Positions 43,899-53,600 of a stretch of 64,000 nucleotides of DNA are shown in pieces. A model generated the notes under the pieces. The model searched no databases, was not told the DNA's origin, and was given only the letters and a program-made list of their open reading frames with translations. Origin of the DNA: Gordonia sediminis (GTDB lineage Bacteria > Actinomycetota > Actinomycetes > Mycobacteriales > Mycobacteriaceae); assembly GCA_004193205.1 (NCBI GenBank), contig RZUM01000010.1, positions 124,001-188,000 of the forward strand, written 5' to 3'. The position numbers and the translations under genes are program-made. Position 1 is the first letter of the stretch. Each line of letters opens with the position of its first letter.

Positions 43899-44381
43899 CT
43901 ACGCCTCGGCGGGACCCGGGCCGGGACCGACGTTGCGTGATTCGCGCAGACGCAGGTCCTGGACGTATTCCGACGGCGCTCCGGCGATCTCCGCGGCCTC
44001 GGCCATCACCCCGAGGTAGCGGGCCGACGGGAGACCGCCTTCGTAGGCATCGAGCACATAGAGCCAGGCCAACACCGGTCCGTCGGCGGTCTCGACCCGG
44101 GCGCGGACCTTGACGTGGATCCCGAGTTCGGAACCCTCCCACCGGTCGAGGTTCTCCTCGTCCTCGGTCGGCACGTCGTAGAGCACGACGAAGACCTTGG
44201 CGTCGGGATCGTCGCGGTCCTCGGTGACCGTCGCGAGCGAACCCTCCCAGCCGATGTCGCCGCCGCCGAAGGTCAGGCGCCAGCCGCGCAACCACCCGGT
44301 CCCCGCCATCGGGGAGTGCGGCGCACGTTCGGCCATCTGCTCGGGATGCATGTTGGAACCGTAGGCGGCGTATATCGGCAC
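43899..44381 (-). CDS. gamma-glutamylcyclotransferase-like (GGCT-fold) protein
   Basis: A 160-residue GGCT/AIG2-like protein. The substrate loop YAAYGSNMHPEQM is at the N-terminus and a candidate catalytic Glu lies in NLDRWEGSELGIHVKV. The family cyclises gamma-glutamyl amines to 5-oxoproline, but many bacterial members are uncharacterised. Position matches Rv3304. The start is a GTG with TAGGCT 7 nt upstream, so probably leaderless. Convergent with the amidohydrolase and divergent from lpdA. Confidence 0.82.
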   Translation of the reverse strand: MPIYAAYGSNMHPEQMAERAPHSPMAGTGWLRGWRLTFGGGDIGWEGSLATVTEDRDDPDAKVFVVLYDVPTEDEENLDRWEGSELGIHVKVRARVETADGPVLAWLYVLDAYEGGLPSARYLGVMAEAAEIAGAPSEYVQDLRLRESRNVGPGPGPAEA

Positions 44382-44388
44382 GGGCGAA

Positions 44389-44394
44389 AGCCTA
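44389..44394 (-). promoter_or_regulatory. -10 element (TAGGCT) for the GGCT-like gene
   Basis: TAGGCT on the minus strand, 7 nt before the GTG at 44381; leaderless pattern. Confidence 0.5.
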
Positions 44395-44512
44395 GATGCT
44401 CGGCGCGTATGGCGAAAGCGGGACAGCGACGTCGGTGCAGCCGACCCCAGGCCGGGCGACTAGGTTGTAGGGCGAGAGATGCCCGTGGCCGCAGGTGACG
44501 AAGGGACTGACA

Positions 44513-45916
44513 GTGACCAAGATCGTGATCATCGGCGGCGGACCCGCAGGGTATGAGGCGGCCCTGGTTGCCGCGGCCTACGGCGCCGACATCACGCTGA
44601 TCGATTCCGACGGCATCGGCGGTGCCTGCGTCTTGTGGGACTGCGTCCCGTCCAAGACCTTCATCGCGTCGACCGGGGTGCGGACCGATGTCCGTCGCGC
44701 GGTCGACCTCGGCATCAACCTCCGCAGCGACGATGCCATGGTCACACTGCCGCAGATTCACCAGCGGGTCCGGGATCTGGCCTTCGCCCAGTCCGCAGAC
44801 ATCCGGTCCCGGTTGATCAGCGAGGGGGTGACCCTGGTGTCCGGCACGGCCGCACTCGACGCCCGTCAGGTCGGCGTCGGCACGCACGGCGTGATCGCCA
44901 CGCTGGCCGACGGCTCCACACAGCGCTACGACGGCGACGTCGTCCTCATCGCCACCGGCGCGACACCGCGCATCCTGCCCGACGCCCAACCCGACGGCGA
45001 ACGCATCCTCACCTGGCGCGACCTCTACGACCTCCATGACCTCCCCGAACACCTCATCGTCGTCGGCTCCGGTGTCACCGGTGCCGAGTTCGTACACGCC
45101 TACACCGAGCTCGGCGTCCGGGTGACCCTGGTGTCCAGTCGTGATCGCGTGCTGCCCCACGAGGACGAGGATGCCGCCCTCGTGCTGGAGGACGCGCTGG
45201 CCGAACGCGGTGTCGAACTGATCAAACACGCCCGCGCCGACAAGGTGGAGCGGCACGGGGATTCGGTGACCGCGCACCTCGCCGACGGTCGCACCGTGAC
45301 CGGATCGCATGTGCTGATGACGGTGGGTTCGGTGCCCAATACCCCCGACCTCGGACTCGAACGGGCCGGGGTCGAGGTCGACCGGGGCGGGTACATCACC
45401 GTCGACCGCGTGTCGCGGACGTCGGTGCCGGGGATCTACGCGGCCGGCGACTGTACCGGACTGCTGCCACTCGCCTCGGTCGCCGCCATGCAAGGACGGA
45501 TCGCGATGTACCACTCCCTGGGCGAGGGAGTCACCCCGCTGAAGTTGAAAACCGTTGCGTCGGCGATCTTCACCCGGCCGGAGATCGCCACCGTGGGGGT
45601 GTCGCAGCGGGCGATCGACGCAGGCGAGTATCCGGCACGAACGGTCATGCTGCCGTTGGCGACGAATCCACGCGCGAAGATGAGCGGGCTGCGCCGCGGT
45701 TTCGTCAAGATCTTCTGTCGCCCCGCGACCGGTGTCGTCATCGGCGGGGTGGTCGTGGCGCCGACCGCCTCGGAACTGATCCTCCCGATCGCCCTGGCGG
45801 TGCAGAACAAACTGACGGTGTCCGACCTCGCCGCGACGTTCTCGGTATACCCGTCACTGTCGGGGTCGGTCACCGAGGCGGCGCGTCAGCTGGTCCGCCA
45901 CGACGACCTGGACTGA
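44513..45916 (+). CDS. lpdA: NAD(P)H-quinone dehydrogenase LpdA
   Basis: A 467-residue flavoprotein of the disulfide-reductase family. VIIGGGPAGYEAALVAA binds FAD, GGACVLWDCVPSK carries a Cys-x4-Cys pair near 42, and IVVGSGVTGAEFVH near 180 binds NAD(P). The C-terminal active-site His-Glu pair of lipoamide dehydrogenase is absent: the segment reads FSVYPSLSGSVTEA, Tyr and Gly where His and Glu are expected. That is the known reason M. tuberculosis LpdA (Rv3303c) acts on quinones and not lipoamide. AAGGGA precedes GTG 44513. Upstream of glpK/glpD as in mycobacteria. Confidence 0.92.
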   Translation: MTKIVIIGGGPAGYEAALVAAAYGADITLIDSDGIGGACVLWDCVPSKTFIASTGVRTDVRRAVDLGINLRSDDAMVTLPQIHQRVRDLAFAQSADIRSRLISEGVTLVSGTAALDARQVGVGTHGVIATLADGSTQRYDGDVVLIATGATPRILPDAQPDGERILTWRDLYDLHDLPEHLIVVGSGVTGAEFVHAYTELGVRVTLVSSRDRVLPHEDEDAALVLEDALAERGVELIKHARADKVERHGDSVTAHLADGRTVTGSHVLMTVGSVPNTPDLGLERAGVEVDRGGYITVDRVSRTSVPGIYAAGDCTGLLPLASVAAMQGRIAMYHSLGEGVTPLKLKTVASAIFTRPEIATVGVSQRAIDAGEYPARTVMLPLATNPRAKMSGLRRGFVKIFCRPATGVVIGGVVVAPTASELILPIALAVQNKLTVSDLAATFSVYPSLSGSVTEAARQLVRHDDLD

Positions 45917-45933
45917 CCGTCGGTGGCGGCGGG

Positions 45934-47442
45934 TCAGGCCAGGTCGAGGCTGTGGTCGACCGCCCGGGTCCACCCGGCGTAGAGACCCGCGCGCTTCTCC
46001 GCCGACATGTGCGGCGTCCAGCGCTTGTCCTCGGCCCAGTTCGCACGGATTTCGTCCTCGGACTCCCAGTAGCCGACGGCGAGGCCGGCTGCGTACGCCG
46101 CGCCGAGGGCCGTGGTCTCGTTGACGACCGGGCGGACCACCGGGACGTCGAGGACGTCGGCCTGGAACTGCATCAGCAACTCGTTGACGACCATGCCGCC
46201 GTCGACCTTCAGCGTCGACAGCGCGACACCGGAATCGGCCTGCATCGCCTCGATGACCTCGCGGGTCTGGAATGCGGTCGCCTCCAGGGCGGCCCGCGCC
46301 AGGTGTCCCTTGTTGACGAAGCGGGTCAGCCCGACGATGACGCCGCGGGCATCCGGTCGCCAGCGTGGGGCGAACAACCCCGAGAACGCCGGCACGAAAT
46401 ACGCACCGCCGTTGTCCTCCACCGTCTTCGCCAGGGCCTCGACCTCGGCCGTATGCGTGAAGAGTCCGAGGTTGTCGCGTAGCCAGTGGATCAGCGACCC
46501 GGTCACCGCGATCGAGCCCTCCAGCGCATAGCGTGCGGGTTGCTCGCCGATGCGGTAGCAGACCGTGGTCAACAGGCCGTGATCGCTGAACACCGGCGAC
46601 GTTCCGGTGTTGAGCAGCAGGAAGTTGCCTGTGCCGTAGGTGTTCTTGGCCTCGCCGGGATCCAGGCAGGCCTGACCGAAGGTCGCCGCCTGCTGATCGC
46701 CCAGGATGCCGCCGAGCGGTACCCCGGGCAACGAGCCGTGTTCGCGCAGCCGCCCATAGACCTCCGACGAACTGCGGATCTGTGGCAACAACGCGGTCGG
46801 GACACCCATTTCGGCGCAGATCTCCTCGTCCCACGCCAGCGTGCGCAGATCCATCAGCATCGTACGGGAAGCGTTGGTGACGTCGGTGACGTGCAGGCCG
46901 CCGTCCGGGCCGCCGGTCATATTCCACACCAGCCAGGAATCCATTGTGCCGAAACAGAGTTCACCGGCCTCGGCGCGTCGTCGGGCGCCGTCGACGTGAT
47001 CGAGCAGCCAGCGTACCTTGGGTCCGGCGAAATAGGTCGACAGCGGGAGACCGGTCCGGTCCCGGTACCGGTCGGTGCCCGCGGAGCCGGCGAGTTCGAC
47101 GCACAGGTCATTGGTCCGGGTGTCCTGCCAGACGATCGCGGGATGGATCGGCTCTCCCGTCTCACGGTCCCAGATGAGAGTTGTCTCACGTTGGTTGGTG
47201 ATTCCGCAGGCGGCGATGTCGTTGTGGGTCAGATCCGCGGAGGCCAGCGCGGCCGCCACCACACGCCGCGTGTTGCGCCAGATCTCGGCGGCGTCGTGTT
47301 CCACCCAGCCTGCCTGCGGAAACAGTTGCCGATGCTCGAGTTGCTCGGAGCTGCGGACCCGTCCCCGGCGATCGAAGATCATCGCCCGCGTCGACGTGGT
47401 GCCCTGGTCGATGGCCGCGACGTATGTGTTTGCGCTACCCAC
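45934..47442 (-). CDS. glpK: glycerol kinase
   Basis: A 502-residue FGGY-family kinase phosphorylating glycerol with [18 protein letters not shown] binds phosphate, [18 protein letters not shown] and [16 protein letters not shown] follow, [12 protein letters not shown] lies near 265, and the signature region [22 protein letters not shown] and [16 protein letters not shown] complete it. GTG start; divergent from glpD with 54 bp between, so both are probably co-regulated. Product glycerol-3-phosphate is the substrate of GlpD. Confidence 0.96.
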   Translation of the reverse strand: MGSANTYVAAIDQGTTSTRAMIFDRRGRVRSSEQLEHRQLFPQAGWVEHDAAEIWRNTRRVVAAALASADLTHNDIAACGITNQRETTLIWDRETGEPIHPAIVWQDTRTNDLCVELAGSAGTDRYRDRTGLPLSTYFAGPKVRWLLDHVDGARRRAEAGELCFGTMDSWLVWNMTGGPDGGLHVTDVTNASRTMLMDLRTLAWDEEICAEMGVPTALLPQIRSSSEVYGRLREHGSLPGVPLGGILGDQQAATFGQACLDPGEAKNTYGTGNFLLLNTGTSPVFSDHGLLTTVCYRIGEQPARYALEGSIAVTGSLIHWLRDNLGLFTHTAEVEALAKTVEDNGGAYFVPAFSGLFAPRWRPDARGVIVGLTRFVNKGHLARAALEATAFQTREVIEAMQADSGVALSTLKVDGGMVVNELLMQFQADVLDVPVVRPVVNETTALGAAYAAGLAVGYWESEDEIRANWAEDKRWTPHMSAEKRAGLYAGWTRAVDHSLDLA

Positions 47443-47483
47443 GCCGCCCAGTGTCGCACGCGGTGGGGTCGGAGAAGATCAAT

Positions 47484-47489
47484 TAGGCT
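47484..47489 (+). promoter_or_regulatory. -10 element (TAGGCT) for glpD
   Basis: TAGGCT ends 7 nt before ATG 47497; no close ribosome site (GGAGAAG is about 20 nt upstream). Leaderless pattern. Confidence 0.5.
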
Positions 47490-47496
47490 GACAGGC

Positions 47497-49239
47497 ATGA
47501 ACACCGAGTTCAACCCGGACCGCCCGGCGGACATGGGCCCGCTCTATCGGGCCGAGTCGTGGCGGCGGTTGGGGAGTGAGCAATTCGACATCGTCGTGAT
47601 CGGTGGCGGCGTCGTCGGTGTCGGCGCCGCGCTCGATGCGGCGACCCGGGGACTGCGGGTTGCGCTGGTCGAGGCCCGCGACATCGCCTCCGGTACGTCG
47701 AGCCGGTCGTCGAAGATGTTCCACGGTGGACTCCGGTATCTCGAGCAGCTCGAATTCGGGCTGGTGCGTGAGGCGTTGCGAGAGCGGGAACTGTCACTTC
47801 GGCTGCTCGCACCGCACCTCGTCAAACCCCTGCCCTTCCTGTACCCGTTGACCAACAGGGTCTGGGAGCGTCCGTATGTGGCCGCCGGACTGTTTCTCTA
47901 CGACCGCATGGGCGGCGCGAAATCCGTTCCGGGGCAACATCATGTCACCAGGTCGGGGGCGTTGCGGGTGGCGCCGGCGCTCAAACGGAGCTCGCTGATC
48001 GGCGGGATCCGCTATCACGACACCGTCGTCGACGACGCCCGGCACAGTCTCACCGTCGCCCGGACCGCCGCGAATTACGGTGCGGTGATACGGACCTCGA
48101 CGCAGGTGGTGGGCTTCATCAAGGAATCCGACCGCGTCCTCGGTGTGCGCGTGCGTGATTCGGAGAACGGCGAGACCGCCGAGGTGCGCGCCCACTGCGT
48201 GATCAACGCCGCCGGGGTCTGGACCGACGAGGTCCAGGCGTTGTCGAAACAGCGGGGACACTTCCGGGTTCGGGCCTCGAAGGGCGTCCACATCGTGGTG
48301 CCCCGCGACCGTATCGTCAGCGAGACCGCGATCATCCTGCGAACCGCCAATTCGGTGTTGTTCGTGATCCCGTGGGAGACACACTGGATCATCGGCACGA
48401 CCGACACCGACTGGAATCTCGACCTCGCCCATCCGGCGGCCACCCGCGCCGACATCGACTACATCCTCGAACGCGTCAACGAGGTCCTGGTGACCAAGCT
48501 GACCCACGACGACATCGAGGGCGTCTATGCGGGCCTGCGGCCACTACTCGCCGGCGAGGACGACGAGACCTCGAAACTGTCCCGTGAGCACGCGGTGGCC
48601 ACCGTCGCGCCGGGCCTGGTGTCGATCGCAGGCGGAAAGTACACAACCTACCGGGTGATGGCCGCCGACGCCGTGGACGCCTGCACCGACTTCATCCCGA
48701 CCCGGGTCGCGTCCTCGATCACCGAGCGGGTACCGCTCCTCGGTGCCGACGGCTACTTCGCCCTCATCAACCAGTGCGAGCATCTCGGCCAGCGATACGG
48801 GTTGCACCCGTATCGGATTCGGCGTCTGCTCAACCGGTACGGTTCGCTGATCGGCGACGTCCTCTACTACGCGGAGGCCGACCCGTCGCTGCTGCGACCG
48901 CTGGCCGCGGCCCCGCAATACCTGCGCGTCGAGGTGGTCTACGCCGCGATCGACGAGGCCGCACTGCATCTCGAGGACGTCCTCGCGCGGCGGACCCGCA
49001 TCGCCATCGAGTATCCACATCGGGGTGTCGACTGTGCGGGCGAGGTCGCCGACCTGTTGGCCCCGATCCTGGGCTGGACCGACGAACAGACGGCCTTCGA
49101 GGTGGCGACCTACATCGCACGCGTCGAGGCCGAGATCGCCTCGCAACAGCAACCCGACGACGACTCGGCCGATGCACTGCGCGCCGCGGCGCCCGAGGCA
49201 CGGCCGGAGATTCTTGAACCCGTGCCGGTACCGGACTGA
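47497..49239 (+). CDS. glpD: glycerol-3-phosphate dehydrogenase (aerobic, FAD)
   Basis: A 580-residue membrane-associated flavoenzyme oxidising sn-glycerol-3-phosphate to dihydroxyacetone phosphate with electrons to quinone. VVIGGGVVGVGAALDAATRGL binds FAD, SGTSSRSSKMFHGGLRYLEQ follows, INAAGVWTDEV is near 240 and FVIPWETHWIIGTTDTDW near 295. SIAGGKYTTYRVMA closes the catalytic part, and a C-terminal DAO domain follows. The open frame extends upstream across glpK, but ATG 47497 fits the family start. Matches glpD2 (Rv3302c). Confidence 0.96.
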   Translation: MNTEFNPDRPADMGPLYRAESWRRLGSEQFDIVVIGGGVVGVGAALDAATRGLRVALVEARDIASGTSSRSSKMFHGGLRYLEQLEFGLVREALRERELSLRLLAPHLVKPLPFLYPLTNRVWERPYVAAGLFLYDRMGGAKSVPGQHHVTRSGALRVAPALKRSSLIGGIRYHDTVVDDARHSLTVARTAANYGAVIRTSTQVVGFIKESDRVLGVRVRDSENGETAEVRAHCVINAAGVWTDEVQALSKQRGHFRVRASKGVHIVVPRDRIVSETAIILRTANSVLFVIPWETHWIIGTTDTDWNLDLAHPAATRADIDYILERVNEVLVTKLTHDDIEGVYAGLRPLLAGEDDETSKLSREHAVATVAPGLVSIAGGKYTTYRVMAADAVDACTDFIPTRVASSITERVPLLGADGYFALINQCEHLGQRYGLHPYRIRRLLNRYGSLIGDVLYYAEADPSLLRPLAAAPQYLRVEVVYAAIDEAALHLEDVLARRTRIAIEYPHRGVDCAGEVADLLAPILGWTDEQTAFEVATYIARVEAEIASQQQPDDDSADALRAAAPEARPEILEPVPVPD

Positions 49240-49281
49240 CCATGCGCCAATATGAATTGACGATGGTAGATCGTGTAACCC

Positions 49282-49295
49282 GGGACCTTGGGCTC
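49282..49295 (+). promoter_or_regulatory. DosR-like motif upstream of the PNPOx-fold gene
   Basis: GGGACCTTGGGCTC agrees with the mycobacterial DosR (DevR) core GGGACTTTNGGCCC at 12 of 14 positions. It ends 53 nt before ATG 49349, a normal distance. In M. tuberculosis several PNPOx-fold proteins belong to the DosR hypoxia regulon. DosR presence in this organism is not shown by the window. Confidence 0.45.
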
Positions 49296-49348
49296 TTGTG
49301 GTCCTAACCTCGTCAGAAGAAGAATGGTAATCGGCAGAAGGACGGATC

Positions 49349-49771
49349 ATGGTCGACAACGTGGTGCAGGAACTCACCAGCGATGAGTCCTGGAAACTTC
49401 TCGCAACGGTCGAACTCGGGCGAATCGCCCTGAGCGTCGGCGGACAGCCAGATCTGTTTCCGGTCAACTTCTACGCCGGCGACGGAAAGGTCCTCTTCCG
49501 CACGGGGGAGGGCACGAAGCTCTCCGAACTCTCGGTCAACGAGCGAGTGGCCTTCGAGGCCGACGAGCACACCGAGGCCGGCGGGTGGAGCGTCGTGGTG
49601 AAGGGGTCTGCGCGCGTGTTGGTTTCGACCAGTGACATCGCCGCCGCCGACGAGTTGCCGCTACGACCGTGGATTCCCACGATCAAGTACAACTACGTCG
49701 AGATCTCGGTCGACGAGATCACCGGACGGCGTTTCCAGTTCGGCCCAGAGCCGGAACGGTACCCGGTCTGA
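49349..49771 (+). CDS. pyridoxamine 5'-phosphate oxidase-fold flavin-binding protein
   Basis: A 140-residue split-barrel protein of the PNPOx-like family, which bind FMN, F420 or haem; true pyridoxamine oxidase activity is unlikely for this short form. Family marks are LATVELGRIALSVGGQPDLFPVNF, VLFRTGEGTKLSEL and GGWSVVVKGSARVL, ending GRRFQFGPE. GAAGGA is 6 nt before the ATG. A DosR-like motif upstream suggests induction by hypoxia or nitric oxide, as for comparable mycobacterial genes. Convergent with nei. Confidence 0.85.
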   Translation: MVDNVVQELTSDESWKLLATVELGRIALSVGGQPDLFPVNFYAGDGKVLFRTGEGTKLSELSVNERVAFEADEHTEAGGWSVVVKGSARVLVSTSDIAAADELPLRPWIPTIKYNYVEISVDEITGRRFQFGPEPERYPV

Positions 49772-49814
49772 TCGGGGGCGGGTATCGCATCGGTGCCCTG
49801 CCACGTGTTCGACG

Positions 49815-50612
49815 TCAGGTCTGGCAAACCGGACAGAAGTAGACGACGCGATCGCCGCCGATCGAGTTGAGTTCGCCTCGCTCGATCGGCGTTTGGCATC
49901 TGCGGCACGGTTGCCCTCGCCGTCCGTACACCCACAGACGCGCATTCGGCGCCGTGTTGCCGGTGGTGGTCCGCGCCGTACGAAGGCGATTCGCCCACAA
50001 CAGTCGGCGGCTGAGATCGACCGTGGCGGGCACGTCGACCGCGGCCACCGGGCGGGTGGGCAGCATCCCCCGCAGAAAACAGATCTCGCTGCGATACACG
50101 TTGCCGATCCCGGCCAGCAGTCGTTGATCAAGGAGCGCGGTGCCGATGGGTTGATCGGGGGTCGACTCGAGTCGATGGACCGCCTCGGCCGGATCCCAGT
50201 CGCCGGCAAGCAGATCCGGACCCAGATACTCGAGTGCGGCATCCGGGTCGGTGACCAGTTCGAGGATGCCGAGATCGAATCCGACGGCCTCGTGCTCGTC
50301 GGTACGCAGCACGACCCGTGCCTGATGCGCGGGCCGCCGCCAGCGGCGGCCGATCGGTCCGACGACCCAGGCGCCCTCCATCTTCAGATGTGAGTGGATG
50401 CTCACCGAACCGCCCGCCGCACGAGCGTCGCCGGGACCCTCCACATCGATCAACAGGTGCTTGCCCCGGGAACGGACCGCGCCGACACGCCGACCGGACA
50501 GGTCGACGGTGGCCAGCCGCGGCACTCGGAAATCAGTGTGCCGCAACAGGTGTCCCGAAAGCGCGACGCGCAGTCGTGCCGCGGTGGCGAAGACCGTGTC
50601 ACCCTCGGGCAT
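49815..50612 (-). CDS. nei: endonuclease VIII-like DNA glycosylase (Nei/Fpg family)
   Basis: A 265-residue glycosylase/AP lyase removing oxidised pyrimidines. It begins MPEGDTVF: catalytic Pro2 and Glu3, and the Asp-Thr of the Nei branch. SHLKMEGAW, LLDQRLLAGIGNVYRSEICF (helix-two-turn-helix) and a C-terminal zinc finger (CRRCQTPIERG ... YFCPVCQ) are intact. It lies 54 nt behind lhr on the same strand, as nei (Rv3297) and lhr do in M. tuberculosis. Confidence 0.94.
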   Translation of the reverse strand: MPEGDTVFATAARLRVALSGHLLRHTDFRVPRLATVDLSGRRVGAVRSRGKHLLIDVEGPGDARAAGGSVSIHSHLKMEGAWVVGPIGRRWRRPAHQARVVLRTDEHEAVGFDLGILELVTDPDAALEYLGPDLLAGDWDPAEAVHRLESTPDQPIGTALLDQRLLAGIGNVYRSEICFLRGMLPTRPVAAVDVPATVDLSRRLLWANRLRTARTTTGNTAPNARLWVYGRRGQPCRRCQTPIERGELNSIGGDRVVYFCPVCQT

Positions 50613-50666
50613 GTGTCCGCCGCAGCTGTGGTCCCATTGTGCCGGTGTCCTCGAATCCGCGGCGTC

Positions 50667-53600
50667 TCAGACCGTTTGTCCGTAGCGCAATCGGATTCCC
50701 CGTGGCGTGGTCGCGAAGCCCGCATGGACGAGGATGCCGGCGAACTCGGTGCCGAGCACCGGGCTGCCGTCGACCTGGTCGATCATCAGCCGCGAGATCC
50801 TGCCGGAGCGGACGACATCGGCCAGTGCGCCGGCGGCGACCTCGAGGGACCGGGTCGAGTCGGTGAAGGTCAGCAGCGTCTTCCCGCCCCGCTCGACGAA
50901 CACCGCGGGGGTGCCGTCGACCAAGACGACGAGTGCGCCCGGTTTTCGTCCCGGTCGATGCCCGCCGTCGTCGTCGGTCGGGCGTGGCCACTCCAGTGCC
51001 GCCCCATACGGGTTGGCCGGATCGGTGGCGGCGAGCACGACGGCGTCCTCGGCGGCCCGGCGGTCGAGCCCGTGACGGCGCAGGTCGTCGACCGTGGCGG
51101 CGGATGCGAATTGCGCGCCACCGAGCCCGTCGACATAGTAGCCGCGCCGAACCTGACCGCTGTCCTCGAAGACGGTGAGCGCCTTGTAGATCCGGGCGAA
51201 CCCACCGTGAACGTTCTCGCTGGTCACACTGCCGCGGGTGATCACCCCGTAGCGGGCCAGGAGCTGTTCGCACAGCGCTTGTGTCGCCACGGTGGGATCG
51301 GTCTCGCCGCGTTCGAGGAGAAACCAGCGGCCGCTCGCGGTCGGTGCGACCGTGCGCCCGGCACCGTGCTCGGCGAGGTAGCGCGTCGACAATCGTTGGG
51401 GGCGAAGGCGTGGGGCCCGCCCCCGCGTCCGGTGCGCCGGCGTCGATCGCGACGTCGACGCGGTGCGACGGGGGGAGAGCAGGGCGCGCACCGGGGCGAA
51501 CGAGTCGTTGCTGATCCGTCCGGCCCAGACCAGGTCCCACAGCACCGTTTCCACGTCGGTGGCCGGTGGAGGCTCGCCGGCGCCGTCGCGGGCAGCGTCG
51601 AGTAGTTGCGGGAACCGCAGCGCGCCGCCGGGCTCGAGGGTCGTGGTGAGCCGGTCCTGCAGCGGGGCGACGTCGATGTCGTCGGGGTCCGGCAGGGTCA
51701 GCGGCGCCACGTCGATCGGGTGCAGCGCGATCCAGCCGTCCGCGCCGCCGATGCGCCCGTGTCCGGACCAGATCACCTCGCCGGAACTGAGCAGTTCGTC
51801 GAGCAGCGCCGGCGTGTATCCGGCGACGCGAGACGGGAGAACCAGGGATTCCCATGCCGAGGCCGGTAGCGGGTACCCGGCGAGTTGGTCGATGACGGCG
51901 GCGACCCCGTCGACCCCGCTCAATCGGTCATCGGGGGTGACATGCTGCCACGCCGCGAGGAAGCGGGTGAGGACCTCGGTGGGCACCGGCGCGATCTCGG
52001 CGCGGCTCGCGGCCAGCGAGCCGCGCCGGATCTGACCGAGCACGTCGGCGTGACACCACTGGGTGGTGTGCCGCCCGGTATCCGATCCGTCGGGTAACAG
52101 GTCGTCGGGCAGGAAATCGCCTTCGACGATCCGCCGGTCGGCGGCGAGCCGGACCAGCGTGTCGCGAACGACCCCGGTGGCCATGCCGAGCGCGGACGCG
52201 GCGTCGGACACGGTGAACGGGCCGTGGGTGCGGGCGTAGCGTCCCACCAGATCACCGACCGGATCTCCGACCGGTTCCAGGAATGCGGCTGGAATCCCCA
52301 ACGGCGCAGGCACTCCCAACCCGTCGCGAAGTCGCGCGGTGTCATCGACGGCCGCCCACAGCGCGCGACCGTGGTGATTGACGGAGATGATCTGACCGGT
52401 GCGGTGCAACTCGGTCAGCACATCGACGGCGGCGTCGTCGCCGCAGTAGCGCGCCGACACGTCGGCGGTGGAAAGCGGCCCCAGCCAGCGCAGCAGGTCC
52501 ACGACATCCTCGTCGTCGCGGGCCTGCCGATCCGGTGACAGCCGCTGCAGGCGGGCGATCACCTCGGCGATGACGGCGGGATCGAGGAGTTCACGCAGAT
52601 CCACCCGCCCGAGCAGCTGCGCGAGCAGGCTGGTGTCCAGCGACAGCGCCGCCGCGCGTCGTTCGGCCAGCGGCGCGTCGTCGGCGTACATGAACGCACC
52701 CACGTAGCCGAACAGCATGGACGCCGCGAACGGGGAAGGACTCTCGGTCTCGGTTTCCACGATCCGCACCCGACGCGTGCGCAGCCGGGTGAGCAGATCG
52801 GTGAGGGCGGGTAGGTCGTAGACGTCCTGCAGGCATTCCCGGACGGTCTCCAGGATGATCGGGAAGTCGGGGAATCGCGATGCGACGGAAAGTAATTGGG
52901 CGCTGCGCTGACGTTGCTGCCAGAGCGGTGCGCGGCGTCCGGGATCACGACGCGGCAGCAGCAGGGCGCGCGCCGCGCATTCGCGGAACCGCGACGCGAA
53001 CATCGACGAATCGGCCAGGGCGTCGGTGACGAGCTGTTCGATGTCATCGGGGTCGATCACGAACACCGCGGCACCGGGCGGGTCGTCGTCGGTGTCGGGG
53101 AGCCGCACGATGATGCCGTCGTCGGATGCCGTCGTCGCACCCTCGATGCCCAACGTCGCCAGCAGCCGGGCCGAGATCGCACTGGCCCACGGCGCATGAA
53201 CCCGTAAACCGTAGGGGGAGTGCAGGATCAACCGCCAGTCACCGAGCTCGTCGCGAAATCTCTCGACGACGAGGGTGCGGTCGGTGGGCACGTGGCCGGT
53301 GGCCTCACGCTGTTCGGAGATGAGCGCCGACAGATTGTCGCGGGCGAATTCGGTGAGCCCCAGACGCTCCACGTGCGCGTCGAGTTTCTCCGGATCCGCT
53401 ACCGTGCCGGTGAACTTGCCGATCGCCGCTCCGAGCTCGGCGGGCCGGCCAACGGTGTCGCCGATCCAGAACGGCAGGCGGCCGGGCTGGCCGGGTGCGG
53501 GGGAGACGAGGACCCGGTCGTGGGTGATGTCCTCGATCCGCCAACTGGTCGCGCCGAGCGCGAACACGTCGCCGATCCGCGATTCGTAGACCATCTCCTC

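Noticed and set aside
43899-44381. Defence or toxin role for the small GGCT-like protein
   Set aside because: Clear YGSNM GGCT-fold motif and housekeeping context.
46486-47496. Extended start of glpD giving a 917-residue protein
   Set aside because: The extra part is antisense glpK; the ATG at 47497 fits GlpD and has a -10 element 7 nt upstream.
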